Assembly: GCA_016764955.1 (NCBI GenBank)
Contig: JAESQZ010000009.1
Coordinates: 1 to 10,813, forward strand
DNA length: 10,813 nt
Reading direction: 5' to 3'
Source of the DNA: Deltaproteobacteria bacterium
Lineage (GTDB): Bacteria > Myxococcota > UBA727 > JABDBI01
In this document: positions 1 through 6,701 of the stretch, piece by piece
Position numbering within the stretch: position 1 is the first letter of the stretch
Layout: each line of letters opens with the position of its first letter
Program-made: the position numbers and the translations under genes
Notes under the pieces: model-generated
Told to the model about the DNA's origin: nothing
Seen by the model: only the letters and a program-made list of their open reading frames with translations
Databases searched by the model: none

Positions 1-1134
1 GGTGCCATCTCATTAGCCATGGTTTTTGCAAGGCTTTGTGGCTGGTTTCCACGAACAGGCGGCCCTCACGTTTATGCACTTGAAGCTTTCGGACCTGTCA
101 CTGGTTTTTTTACAGGCTGGACTTACTGGGTTGTCTCCTGGGCTAGCACAACAGCCGTTATTGTTGCGACCGTGGCTTACGCAGAGCCTCTTACAGGCCC
201 ACTTTCTCCTAACAGTGCTTTGGGGTTACAAATCCTGATACTCGTCGCTGTGACTTGGCTTAATTGTCTCGGGGTATACGCTGCTGGCGGAGCAGAATTC
301 ATACTCACACTGCTCAAGTTTATCCCCCTATTTGCCTTGCCAATACTTGGGCTTATGTATTTTAACGCCGACCATATCCAAATATCACCTGAAACCGCTT
401 CATTGCCGGTCCTCAATCGGCTGAGTCATGTTGTCCTGCTAACCCTATTTGGCTTTATTGGCCTTGAGTCTGGCACCACACCTGCAGGCTCTGTTGAAAA
501 CCCTTCTAAGACCATCCCGAAGGCCATTATCTTAGGAACCTTAACAGTCGCCTGTGTTTACCTGCTTAATAGTATTGGCGTTATAGGTGCGATTCCCAGT
601 GCCGAGTTAGCTCAGTCCAAAGCGCCTTATGTCGATTTGACCCAGCGTCTTTTGGGCGGCCAATGGCATATCCTGATTGCACTTATTGCATCTATTTTGT
701 GTTTGGGCACCTTAAATGCCTGGACACTTTCAACCGGCCAAATCGCTTTAGGGCTGGCAGACGACAAGCTACTGCCTGGCTTTTTCGGCAAAACCAACAA
801 GAGCAAAGCCCCTTATGTCGCCTTAATCTTGAGTGCTTTGGGAATCTTGCCGCTATTGCTTTTGACCACCCACAGCAATATGGCTGAGCAAATCACGTTG
901 ATTATTGACTTTTCAGTCACCGCGTTTTTGTTTGTGTACTTAGTTAATTGCTTAGCTTTTTTCAAGATTCTCATCATTCATAAAGACCGAAGTGTTTGGG
1001 ATTTGCTATACGGCATAGTAGCTTTAAGCTTTTGTTTATGGATTTTAAGTGAAACTGAGTGGCAGACACTGGCAATTGCGTTTGTGTTTGTTTTGACCGG
1101 CCTCCCCATTTTTATCACCAAAAGATCCCGTTGA
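1..1134 (+). CDS. APC-family amino acid/polyamine antiporter, AdiC-like (5' partial)
   Basis: This is an inner-membrane permease of the basic amino acid/polyamine antiporter (APA) branch of the APC superfamily. The reading frame is open from base 1 (GAISLAMVFARL) and matches the second membrane helix of AdiC-type proteins, so the ATG at 19 is internal and roughly 50 N-terminal residues lie upstream of the window. Visible family marks are the GGPHVYA segment after helix 2, FIGLES followed by a VENPSKTIPKA loop near 454-530, and NAWTLSTGQ near 715-740. The rest is a run of hydrophobic helices ending in a short basic tail. Compared from memory with AdiC, the substrate Trp of helix 8 is kept (codon 721), while the helix 6 Trp appears as Phe (codon 448). 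The family exchanges an amino acid for its decarboxylation product, but the substrate cannot be named here. No decarboxylase gene is visible. Confidence 0.88.
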   Translation, partial: GAISLAMVFARLCGWFPRTGGPHVYALEAFGPVTGFFTGWTYWVVSWASTTAVIVATVAYAEPLTGPLSPNSALGLQILILVAVTWLNCLGVYAAGGAEFILTLLKFIPLFALPILGLMYFNADHIQISPETASLPVLNRLSHVVLLTLFGFIGLESGTTPAGSVENPSKTIPKAIILGTLTVACVYLLNSIGVIGAIPSAELAQSKAPYVDLTQRLLGGQWHILIALIASILCLGTLNAWTLSTGQIALGLADDKLLPGFFGKTNKSKAPYVALILSALGILPLLLLTTHSNMAEQITLIIDFSVTAFLFVYLVNCLAFFKILIIHKDRSVWDLLYGIVALSFCLWILSETEWQTLAIAFVFVLTGLPIFITKRSR

Positions 1135-1159
1135 CGGCTAAGACAAAGCGTTCTAAAAG
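1131..1159 (+). promoter_or_regulatory. Candidate sigma70 promoter for tRNA-Leu
   Basis: TTGACG at 1131-1136 and TAAAAG at 1154-1159 are separated by 17 bases. Transcription would begin around 1165-1167, just ahead of the mature tRNA 5' end at 1173. The -35 box includes the TGA stop codon of the upstream permease, so the tRNA can be transcribed independently. The boxes match the consensus at 5/6 and 4/6 positions. The assignment rests on sequence only. Confidence 0.5.
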
Positions 1160-1172
1160 CATGTTTTCCGCT

Positions 1173-1259
1173 GCCGGAGTGGTGGAACTGGTAGACGCGC
1201 TGGACTCAAAATCCAGTGTCCATTAGGACGTGTCGGTTCGATTCCGACCTCCGGCACCA
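1173..1259 (+). tRNA. tRNA-Leu (anticodon CAA), CCA encoded
   Basis: A complete class II tRNA is visible. The acceptor stem GCCGGAG (1173-1179) pairs perfectly with CTCCGGC (1249-1255), followed by discriminator A and an encoded CCA. The anticodon stem CTGGA/TCCAG encloses the loop CTCAAAA, giving anticodon CAA at 1207-1209, which reads UUG. The long variable arm (1217-1231) contains GTCC-ATTA-GGAC, as expected for leucine tRNAs. The T arm is GTCGG-TTCGATT-CCGAC (1232-1248). No arm is defective. Confidence 0.97.
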
Positions 1260-1266
1260 AGTACAT

Positions 1267-1342
1267 TGTCATACCAGCGAAGGCTGGTATCCAGAATATG
1301 TTCAAACATTGCACGTAGATGCCAGCCTTCGCTGGCATGACA
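1267..1342. repeat. REP-like doublet of two nested palindromes
   Basis: Two arms, 1267-1291 and 1318-1342, are inverted copies of each other with 2 mismatches in 25 bases. Each arm is also palindromic by itself: ATACCAGC-GAAG-GCTGGTAT on the left and ATGCCAGC-CTTC-GCTGGCAT on the right. The element could therefore fold as two small hairpins or one long one. This architecture is typical of intergenic REP/BIME elements, whose chance translations give peptides such as FWIPAFAGMT on the minus strand. It fills the gap between the tRNA 3' end and rmuC, and it ends 14 bases before the preferred rmuC start. Confidence 0.88.
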
Positions 1343-1356
1343 ACATGGGCGAGTTC

Positions 1357-2388
1357 ATGGAAACCTTCTTAATATTTTCAGCACTACTTCTGGGCTTGGT
1401 TCTAGGTGTATCGCTTTTTTACTTCTGGCTCCATAAACCACTTTCTGCGCAAGCGCTGCTTCAAAACAACGAATCGTTTGTAAGCTTAGCTGAAACAAAG
1501 TTCTTATCACCACTTCGAGACTCTTTGAATCAAATGAATTTTCAGATTCGAGAGTTAGAGAAAAATCGCGAAGGCGCTTATCGGGCTCTGCATCAACAAG
1601 TCGGTTTATTAAAAACTGAAACCCAAACGCTTTCTCGCGCCCTGCACTCACCCATTGCAAGAGGCCGCTGGGGTGAAATCCAGCTCAAGCGTATTGTCGA
1701 ACTGGCAGGCATGATCGCCCACTGTGATTTCGAAGAGCAATTGGTTAAAACAACTGATAGCACCACCATCAGGCCTGATCTTGTTGTGAATTTGCCTGGC
1801 AACAAATGCATTGTCGTCGATTCTAAAGCGCCCTTAAATGCCTATTTAAAAGCCATCGAACTTGATCATCCAAAAGAGCAGCAAGTCTTCATAGCCGAGC
1901 ACGCAGAGCAGCTGCGTAAACATATTTTGCAGCTTTCAAAAAAATCTTATTGGAAACACTTTGAACCTTCTCCAGAGTTTGTGGTTTTATTTTTGCCTGG
2001 CGAAGTTTTCTTGAGCACTGCACTTTCGGCTCAACCTCACCTGATCGAATTTGCTGCTGAACAAAATGTCATTTTAGCCACTCCCATGACGCTGATTGCC
2101 ATGCTCAGAGCCATTGCCTACGGGTGGCGACAAGAAGCCGCCAGTGAAAATGCAGCCCAGATAACTCAGAAAGCACGCGAGTTATGTGATCGATTAGGCA
2201 TTCTCGTCGAGCATTTTGACAAACTAGGCAAAAGCTTGAAAAACTCAGTCGATAGTTACAATCAGGCTATGGCGAGTTTTGAGTCCAGAGTGCTCGTCAC
2301 TGCCCGTCAAATGACCGATTTGGGCGAATTTGAGACCGGAAGTGCCATTAAGACGCTAGAAACTGTCGAGAAGACACCTAAATGCTAA
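1357..2388 (+). CDS. rmuC: RmuC-family protein (DNA recombination protein)
   Basis: The 343-residue product has the RmuC domain, a nuclease-like fold; in E. coli RmuC limits rearrangements at inverted repeats. An N-terminal membrane anchor (about residues 4-25) is followed by a short helical, probably coiled-coil stretch (about 40-95). The conserved core follows: RGRWGE at 102-107, RPDLVV at 139-144, VDSKAPL at 154-160, VLFLPGE at 210-216, ATPMTLIAML at 241-250 and GWRQE at 256-260. It is shorter than E. coli RmuC, mainly in the coiled coil. The frame stays open back into the tRNA and the repeat, so upstream starts are artefacts. ATG 1357 is preferred because it begins directly before the anchor and has GGGCGAG just upstream; ATG 1345 is the alternative. 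The last seven bases overlap the next gene. Confidence 0.9.
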   Translation: METFLIFSALLLGLVLGVSLFYFWLHKPLSAQALLQNNESFVSLAETKFLSPLRDSLNQMNFQIRELEKNREGAYRALHQQVGLLKTETQTLSRALHSPIARGRWGEIQLKRIVELAGMIAHCDFEEQLVKTTDSTTIRPDLVVNLPGNKCIVVDSKAPLNAYLKAIELDHPKEQQVFIAEHAEQLRKHILQLSKKSYWKHFEPSPEFVVLFLPGEVFLSTALSAQPHLIEFAAEQNVILATPMTLIAMLRAIAYGWRQEAASENAAQITQKARELCDRLGILVEHFDKLGKSLKNSVDSYNQAMASFESRVLVTARQMTDLGEFETGSAIKTLETVEKTPKC

Positions 2389-2918
2389 CATTGCTACCAA
2401 AACCATTTCGCCACTTGCTTTTTAATCAACCCCAGAGCATCAATTCGCTCGCTCTAGAGGTTTTTGCGGCTTTGGCCTTGTTAATGATTGACTCCGTAAA
2501 ACTACAGGAAGCTCAGCGAGCCCTTCTCATGCTTGGACCTCCTCCAGCTGATACAGACTTTCGGCCACTTGAAGACTTACATAAAAACTTAAGCCAAATT
2601 GGCCCAGGTTTTGCAGCTTTGCTAGAAGAGTCTCTAGAGTCTGGTGAAATCTATGTGGAATCACCGCTTCATATTAATGCCTACTCACCAGCGATACGCG
2701 ATAGACTGAAGCCTTTGCAAATTGCTGCAGACCGCTTGAATGCCCTTGATGAATCCGATAAGGGACTTCATGCAGCCCGTATTGTCGTGAGCTGCTTGAA
2801 GGACTTATATCCCAAGCTCGATATCACGGAGTGGCTAAGTGCTAGAGGTTGCAGTAAGGAAATTTTGAGTGAATGCGAAACTAAGAAAGAAATGGTATCG
2901 CCTAGCCTATACGGCTAG
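2382..2918 (+). CDS. Hypothetical protein between rmuC and the E1 dehydrogenase gene
   Basis: I do not recognise this 178-residue protein. It looks soluble and mostly helical, with a hydrophobic helix at about 20-38 (LALEVFAALALLMI), an acidic central part and a GPPPAD turn at 52-57. There is no signal peptide, metal-binding motif or nucleotide-binding loop. The case for a real gene is its context. The start ATGCTAA overlaps the rmuC stop by seven bases, a weak GAGAAG lies upstream, and its 3' end runs 50 bases into the next CDS, as expected in a translationally coupled operon. Its last 17 residues are encoded by DNA that also encodes the E1 N terminus, so that tail may be little constrained. 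Confidence 0.65.
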   Translation: MLTLLPKPFRHLLFNQPQSINSLALEVFAALALLMIDSVKLQEAQRALLMLGPPPADTDFRPLEDLHKNLSQIGPGFAALLEESLESGEIYVESPLHINAYSPAIRDRLKPLQIAADRLNALDESDKGLHAARIVVSCLKDLYPKLDITEWLSARGCSKEILSECETKKEMVSPSLYG

Positions 2919-4854
2919 ACAGGTCGATGAGCGCGCGGCTCGTTATATTAGGCGTGGCATGGGCTGGTCCTATCATGCTCGATGCACTGGTCACGAGGGC
3001 ATTCAAATAGCACTGGGCTTAGCCTTCAGGGCCAATCAAGATTTTTTATTCTCCTATTATCGTGACACCGCTACTTGTCTAGCCGCTGGCATGACGCCAC
3101 TTGAGTTGATGCTCAATGGTCTCTCTAAACAAGGCGACACAGGTTCTGCTGGCAGACATATGTCTAATCATTTTGCCAAGCCTTCTATTGGCATCCAGTC
3201 AGTCTCATCTTGCACAGGCAACCACACTTTGCACGCCGTCGGCTCTGCTCGTGGCATGGCGTACTATAAATCTGGTGGTATCGCTTTTTGTTCTCAGGGC
3301 GAGGCTTCTGTTTCAGAAGGCTATTGCTTCGAAGCCTACAACGGCGCTTCTCGTGAAGAGCTACCTGTTTTGTTTGTCATCCAAAACAATGGCTACGGGA
3401 TCTCAGTTCCAGTCCATGAGCAGTCAGCCAACACACGTGTATCTGACAACTTCACAGGTCTTAAAGATCTTTTAATTATTAATTGCGACGGCACAAACTT
3501 TGAAGATTCTCACCAAGCCATCGAAGCTGCCCTCAACTACATTAAAAGCGGCAAAGGTCCAGCCTTAGTGCACGCCCAGTGCATCCGAATTGGAGCGCAT
3601 TCAAATTCAGACGCTCAAGAGCTTTATCGCAGCAAAGAAGAAATAGAAGAAGCTAAAACCAAAGATCCACTCATCAAACTTCGCGCTAAGCTTTCTGACA
3701 AAGAAGCTACTAAAATAGAGCAAGAAGTCGAAGTCGAGCTTGAACAAGCTTCTGAAGAAGCAGAAGCGGCCCCAATTCCAACAGCAGCTTCTATTTTTGA
3801 CTTTACCGAGCCTCCATCATACTCTCCCCCGATCCCTCTCCACCAAGTGGAGAGGGGAGAAAAAGAAAAGCTACGCGAGGCAATTACTAGAACTTTGCAC
3901 GAAGAATTCGAGCATAATCCCGATACTTTTCTTTGGGGCCAAGATGTCGCCTCTAAAGACAAAGGCGGTGTCTTTAATCTAACAAAAGGCTTACTGGCTA
4001 AATTTGGCAACAAACGTGTATTTAACGCGCCAATCGCAGAAGACTATATCGTCGGCACTGCCAACGGCCTTTCGCGCTTCAAGCCAGAAATCCGTATTGT
4101 AATCGAAGCTGCTCAGTTTGCAGACTACGTTTGGCCAGCGATGGAGCAAATCGTCGAGATGAGCCATGAGTACTGGCGCACAAACGGCCAGTTTTCCCCA
4201 AACGTCGTTTTAAGGCTAGCTTCTGGTGGCTATATCACCGGCGGGCTATATCACTCCCAAAACATCGAAGCCATCATGAGCCATTTGCCAGGTACCCGCG
4301 TCGTCTACCCGGCCTTTGCAGATGACGCTGCAGGCCTTTTAAGAACCGCGATACGTTCACAAGGCATGACTTTCTTCTTGGAGCCAAAATATCTTTATAA
4401 TCGCCCTGACGCCAAAGGCCCTAATTTAGGCCCTGAGCATGCCGTCGAATTTGGCAAAGGCCGTATACGCCGAGAAGGCACTGATTTAAGCATTATTACT
4501 TATGGCAACACCGTTCATATGGCCCTCAAAGCTGCCGAAGAACTCTCCCAAGAAGGCAAATCTGTCGAAGTATTTGATCTAAGATCTATCAAACCAATCG
4601 ACGAGGCGGGCATTGTTCAAACAATCCAAAAAACCAGCCGTGCACTCATCGTCCACGAAGACCACAAATTCGCCGGCATCGCTGGCGAAATCACAGCGCT
4701 GATCAACGAGAAATGCTTCGAATATCTAGACGCCCCCGTTAGACGCGTCGCTGCACTAGATATCCCCGTAGGCTTTTCGAAGATATTAGAAACAGCCATC
4801 TTGCCACAGCCAGAAAATATTAAAGAGGCAGCCATGGAGTTGTTGGCTTATTAG
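2869..4854 (+). CDS. Thiamine-diphosphate 2-oxoacid dehydrogenase E1, alpha-beta fusion
   Basis: This is the E1 component of a pyruvate/branched-chain 2-oxoacid dehydrogenase-type complex, which decarboxylates a 2-oxoacid and passes the acyl group to lipoyl-E2. The alpha half (about 1-270) has YYRDTATCLAAG at 63-74, the ThDP/Mg motif GEASVSEG...QNNGYGIS (144-178) and GAHSNSD at 242-248. The beta half (about 331-661) has GQDV (357-360), PIAED with conserved Glu391, EAAQFADY, YHSQNIEA at 461-468 and VHEDHKFAG at 595-603. The halves are joined by an acidic, Ala/Glu-rich linker (about 275-315) and a peptide, SPPIPLHQVERG, encoded by a palindromic repeat. The Mg-binding GDG appears as GEA. The start is GTG 2869, with AAGGA at 2856-2860. 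No E2 or E3 gene is nearby, so the substrate is unassigned. Confidence 0.9.
   Translation: MNAKLRKKWYRLAYTARQVDERAARYIRRGMGWSYHARCTGHEGIQIALGLAFRANQDFLFSYYRDTATCLAAGMTPLELMLNGLSKQGDTGSAGRHMSNHFAKPSIGIQSVSSCTGNHTLHAVGSARGMAYYKSGGIAFCSQGEASVSEGYCFEAYNGASREELPVLFVIQNNGYGISVPVHEQSANTRVSDNFTGLKDLLIINCDGTNFEDSHQAIEAALNYIKSGKGPALVHAQCIRIGAHSNSDAQELYRSKEEIEEAKTKDPLIKLRAKLSDKEATKIEQEVEVELEQASEEAEAAPIPTAASIFDFTEPPSYSPPIPLHQVERGEKEKLREAITRTLHEEFEHNPDTFLWGQDVASKDKGGVFNLTKGLLAKFGNKRVFNAPIAEDYIVGTANGLSRFKPEIRIVIEAAQFADYVWPAMEQIVEMSHEYWRTNGQFSPNVVLRLASGGYITGGLYHSQNIEAIMSHLPGTRVVYPAFADDAAGLLRTAIRSQGMTFFLEPKYLYNRPDAKGPNLGPEHAVEFGKGRIRREGTDLSIITYGNTVHMALKAAEELSQEGKSVEVFDLRSIKPIDEAGIVQTIQKTSRALIVHEDHKFAGIAGEITALINEKCFEYLDAPVRRVAALDIPVGFSKILETAILPQPENIKEAAMELLAY
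3823..3860. repeat. Palindromic REP-like element inside the E1 coding sequence
   Basis: A perfect 10-bp stem, CCCTCTCCAC (3834-3843) against GTGGAGAGGG (3847-3856), closes a CAA loop. An outer TCTCCCC at 3823-3829 can alternatively pair with GGGGAGA at 3854-3860. This CCCTCTCC...GGAGAGGG design is a familiar type of dispersed bacterial palindrome. Here it is read through without a stop as SPPIPLHQVERGE (residues 319-331), exactly at the junction between the alpha and beta halves. It is unrelated in sequence to the doublet downstream of the tRNA. Confidence 0.75.
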
Positions 4855-4905
4855 TCAAAGTCATACTCATCAGCTAAGTCGTTGGCTCTCTTAAATCCGA
4901 CATGT

Positions 4906-5412
4906 TCAACTTAGTTTACTAAGCAGCTGGCTCACGCCATCTCGAATATCTGAACCCGAGCTGATCAAAACCAAGTTCTCAAGGCGCGTCTTAAGTAATC
5001 GAGGATTCCTAGATGGCTTCGACTCTAAAAGCTCGCTGAGTTTTTCGAGCATCTTTAAGACCACTGACTCGTCTCGATGAATAAATGCCTTAGACAAAAT
5101 ATCTTCGTCTCGCGGAATCTGGTGCCCTGATTCTAAAAGTGCATCAATTGTACGTGTGACTTCGTCTGGCGTAACTGAACGCTTAATAGCTTCTAGGAAA
5201 ATCTCATAACTAAATAAAGGCGCTGCTGATCGGCGTCGCAGCGGCCTATCGCTTTGCTTTTGAGCCTGAGGCTTTTCTTGAGCAGATTCTTCTTCCGGCA
5301 TGAGTTGTTTTAAATGCTCCGGAAGCTTCCTTTTGCCATCAAAAAAAGCATTTAGATTAGCTTTGTATTTTTCGTAAGCGTGGCTCGAACGATTAAATTG
5401 CCCATGGGCCAT
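4906..5412 (-). CDS. Hypothetical protein, HEAT-like helical C terminus
   Basis: I cannot name this 168-residue soluble protein. Three parts are visible. The N-terminal block (1-38) contains YEKYKANLNAFFDGK and LPEHLKQL. A charged, low-complexity linker (39-65) is rich in Glu, Gln and Arg. The helical C-terminal part (66-168) has HEAT-like pairs, such as ALLESGHQIPRDEDILSKAF and MLEKLSELLESK. The pattern recalls small uncharacterised proteins I associate with myxobacteria and relatives, but that is only an impression. The start at 5412 is ATG with a GAGGGA ribosome site nine bases upstream, and a strong promoter lies before it. It is monocistronic, convergent with the E1 gene and divergent from gpmA. 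The repeat-like helices suggest a protein-binding role. Confidence 0.8.
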   Translation of the reverse strand: MAHGQFNRSSHAYEKYKANLNAFFDGKRKLPEHLKQLMPEEESAQEKPQAQKQSDRPLRRRSAAPLFSYEIFLEAIKRSVTPDEVTRTIDALLESGHQIPRDEDILSKAFIHRDESVVLKMLEKLSELLESKPSRNPRLLKTRLENLVLISSGSDIRDGVSQLLSKLS

Positions 5413-5437
5413 ATGATTAGTTCCCTCGAGAGATGTT

Positions 5438-5466
5438 TTTATAAAATGCCAACTTCACAGTTTCAA
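5438..5466 (-). promoter_or_regulatory. Sigma70-type promoter for the 168-residue protein gene
   Basis: Read on the minus strand, TTGAAA (5466-5461) and TATAAA (5443-5438) are exactly 17 bases apart. Transcription would start near 5431, leaving a leader of about 19 bases that carries the GAGGGA ribosome site before ATG 5412. TTGACT, five bases upstream of TTGAAA, is an alternative -35 box with a longer, less likely spacer. This is the clearest promoter in the window. Confidence 0.65.
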
Positions 5467-5523
5467 GTCAAGAAAAATCATCAAAGCTTGACGGGTTTTG
5501 GAATATTCATTACGCCTTAGAAC

Positions 5524-6102
5524 ATGAATGGACATCTCATTTTACTTCGTCACGGCCAGTCTATTTGGAATCAAGAAAACAAATTTACAGGATGGGTAGA
5601 CGTTGATCTAAGCCAAAAAGGCGTAGAAGAAGCAGAGATTGCAGGCCAAAAACTTAAAAGTGTTAAATTGGATCATGTGTTTTGCTCAAGCCTGCTTCGA
5701 GCTCTTAGAACGGCTCAAATTGCTTTGGAGAGTGCTGGGCAAAACCATATTCCTATTACCCAAGATCAGGCCTTAAACGAACGACATTACGGGGATCTCC
5801 AAGGGCTTGATAAGGCAGAAGTCGCTAAAAAACATGGAGTTGAACAAGTCCAAAAGTGGCGCAGGAGCTATACCCTTGCCCCACCCCACGGGGAGAGTCT
5901 AAAAGATACTTTTGACCGCGTAACCCCCTATTATTACAAGGAAATTGAGCCTCTTTTAAAAACAGGCAAGACCGTTTTAATTGTAGCCCATGGAAACTCT
6001 TTAAGAGCTCTGCTAAAAGAGTTAGACAAGATCTCAGATTCCGATATCTCTGGCTTAGAGATCCCTACCGGCATCCCAATGTTTTATGGAGAAAACAAAT
6101 GA
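5524..6102 (+). CDS. gpmA: 2,3-bisphosphoglycerate-dependent phosphoglycerate mutase, compact form
   Basis: This cytoplasmic enzyme interconverts 3- and 2-phosphoglycerate in glycolysis and gluconeogenesis. The histidine-phosphatase signature LLRHGQSIWN starts at residue 7, with the phosphorylated His10. FTGWVDVDLS (21-30) is specific to dPGM enzymes, Glu86 lies in LNERHYGDLQG, the second catalytic His156 in VAHGNSLRA, and IPTGIP at 180-185 is a typical C-terminal motif. At 192 residues it is about 55 shorter than E. coli GpmA, as in compact forms that lack an inserted helical part. An in-frame TAG at 5518-5520 fixes ATG 5524 as the first possible ATG start, yet I see no ribosome-binding site before it, so the message may have a very short leader. 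Its stop overlaps clpP by four bases. Confidence 0.93.
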   Translation: MNGHLILLRHGQSIWNQENKFTGWVDVDLSQKGVEEAEIAGQKLKSVKLDHVFCSSLLRALRTAQIALESAGQNHIPITQDQALNERHYGDLQGLDKAEVAKKHGVEQVQKWRRSYTLAPPHGESLKDTFDRVTPYYYKEIEPLLKTGKTVLIVAHGNSLRALLKELDKISDSDISGLEIPTGIPMFYGENK

Positions 6103-6695
6103 GCTATTTTCCCCCTACCGTTATTGAGCAGACTCCGCGCGGCGAAAGAGCCTACGACATCTGGTCCAGGCTTTTAAAAGACCGAATCATCTTTTTGGGA
6201 ACAACTCTCGAGGATCATATCGCAAACGCCATCATAGCTCAGCTTTTGTTTTTAGAAAGCGAAGATGCCACCAAAGATATTACGCTTTATATCAACTCAC
6301 CAGGTGGTGTGGTTTCAGCAGGCCTAGCCATTTATGATGCCATGCAATATGTGCGCCCTGATGTCTCAACTGTCTGCGTCGGCCAAGCAGCTTCATTCGG
6401 GGCTATTTTGCTCGCAGCTGGCGCTAAAGGCAAACGGTTTATTTTGCCTAATAGCCGTATCATGATTCACCAACCTTTGGGTGGTGCACAGGGCCAAGCA
6501 ACTGATATTGAAATCCAGGCACGGGAAATTATTAAGACCAAGCATGTATTAAATGAAATATTGGTAAAACACACTGGGAAACCTTATAAACAAATCGAAA
6601 AAGACAGCGATCGAGATTTTTTCTTGGGAGCTAAAGAAGCCATCGAGTACGGTTTAGTCGATAAACTCGTTACTCGGCACAACGTGAAGGAGTAA
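6099..6695 (+). CDS. clpP: ATP-dependent Clp protease proteolytic subunit
   Basis: ClpP is the serine peptidase that forms the double-heptamer chamber of ClpXP. The 198-residue product has the usual length. It shows the catalytic triad Ser99 (GQAASFGA), His124 (MIHQPLGG) and Asp173 (DSDRDFF), the oxyanion-strand motif INSPGG at 65-70, and the handle region around GQATDIEIQAREI. The N terminus MSYFPPTVIEQTPRGERAYD resembles proteobacterial ClpP, including the short stretch usually removed by self-processing. Its ATG overlaps the gpmA stop (ATGA), and GGAGA at 6088-6092 lies six bases upstream. It is therefore almost certainly made from the gpmA-clpP-clpX transcript, next to its partner ATPase. 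Confidence 0.97.
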   Translation: MSYFPPTVIEQTPRGERAYDIWSRLLKDRIIFLGTTLEDHIANAIIAQLLFLESEDATKDITLYINSPGGVVSAGLAIYDAMQYVRPDVSTVCVGQAASFGAILLAAGAKGKRFILPNSRIMIHQPLGGAQGQATDIEIQAREIIKTKHVLNEILVKHTGKPYKQIEKDSDRDFFLGAKEAIEYGLVDKLVTRHNVKE

Positions 6696-6701
6696 GAGTA
6701 T

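Noticed and set aside
1153..1338. Minus-strand ORF of 61 codons beginning MPAKAGI
   Set aside because: It is a translation of the REP-like doublet and the antisense of the tRNA, a common annotation artefact.
1216..1356. N-terminal extension of rmuC into the tRNA and repeat
   Set aside because: The extra residues are translated tRNA and repeat DNA, and the RmuC membrane anchor begins directly at the ATG at 1357.
2902..2918. CTAGCC-TATAC-GGCTAG hairpin at the end of the 178-residue gene
   Set aside because: It lies inside the E1 coding sequence, has no T-run, and a 6-bp stem is expected by chance at this scale.
3624..4013. Minus-strand ORF of 129 codons opposite the E1 linker
   Set aside because: The Ser/Leu-rich product mirrors the Glu/Ala-rich linker of the E1 gene. 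It has no family motif and no clear ribosome site.
4872..4887. Weak hairpin between the E1 gene and the convergent 168-residue gene, considered as a terminator
   Set aside because: The stem has only six pairs including a GU, and just a short CTCTT follows. The 51-base gap shows no convincing terminator.
4910..4923. CTTAG-TTTA-CTAAG hairpin
   Set aside because: It lies within the last codons of the minus-strand gene, is AT-rich, and has no T-run on either side.
5488..5516. TTGACG with TACGCC at 17 bases as a gpmA promoter
   Set aside because: The -35 box is good but the -10 box barely resembles TATAAT. It is noted as a possibility, not listed as a feature.
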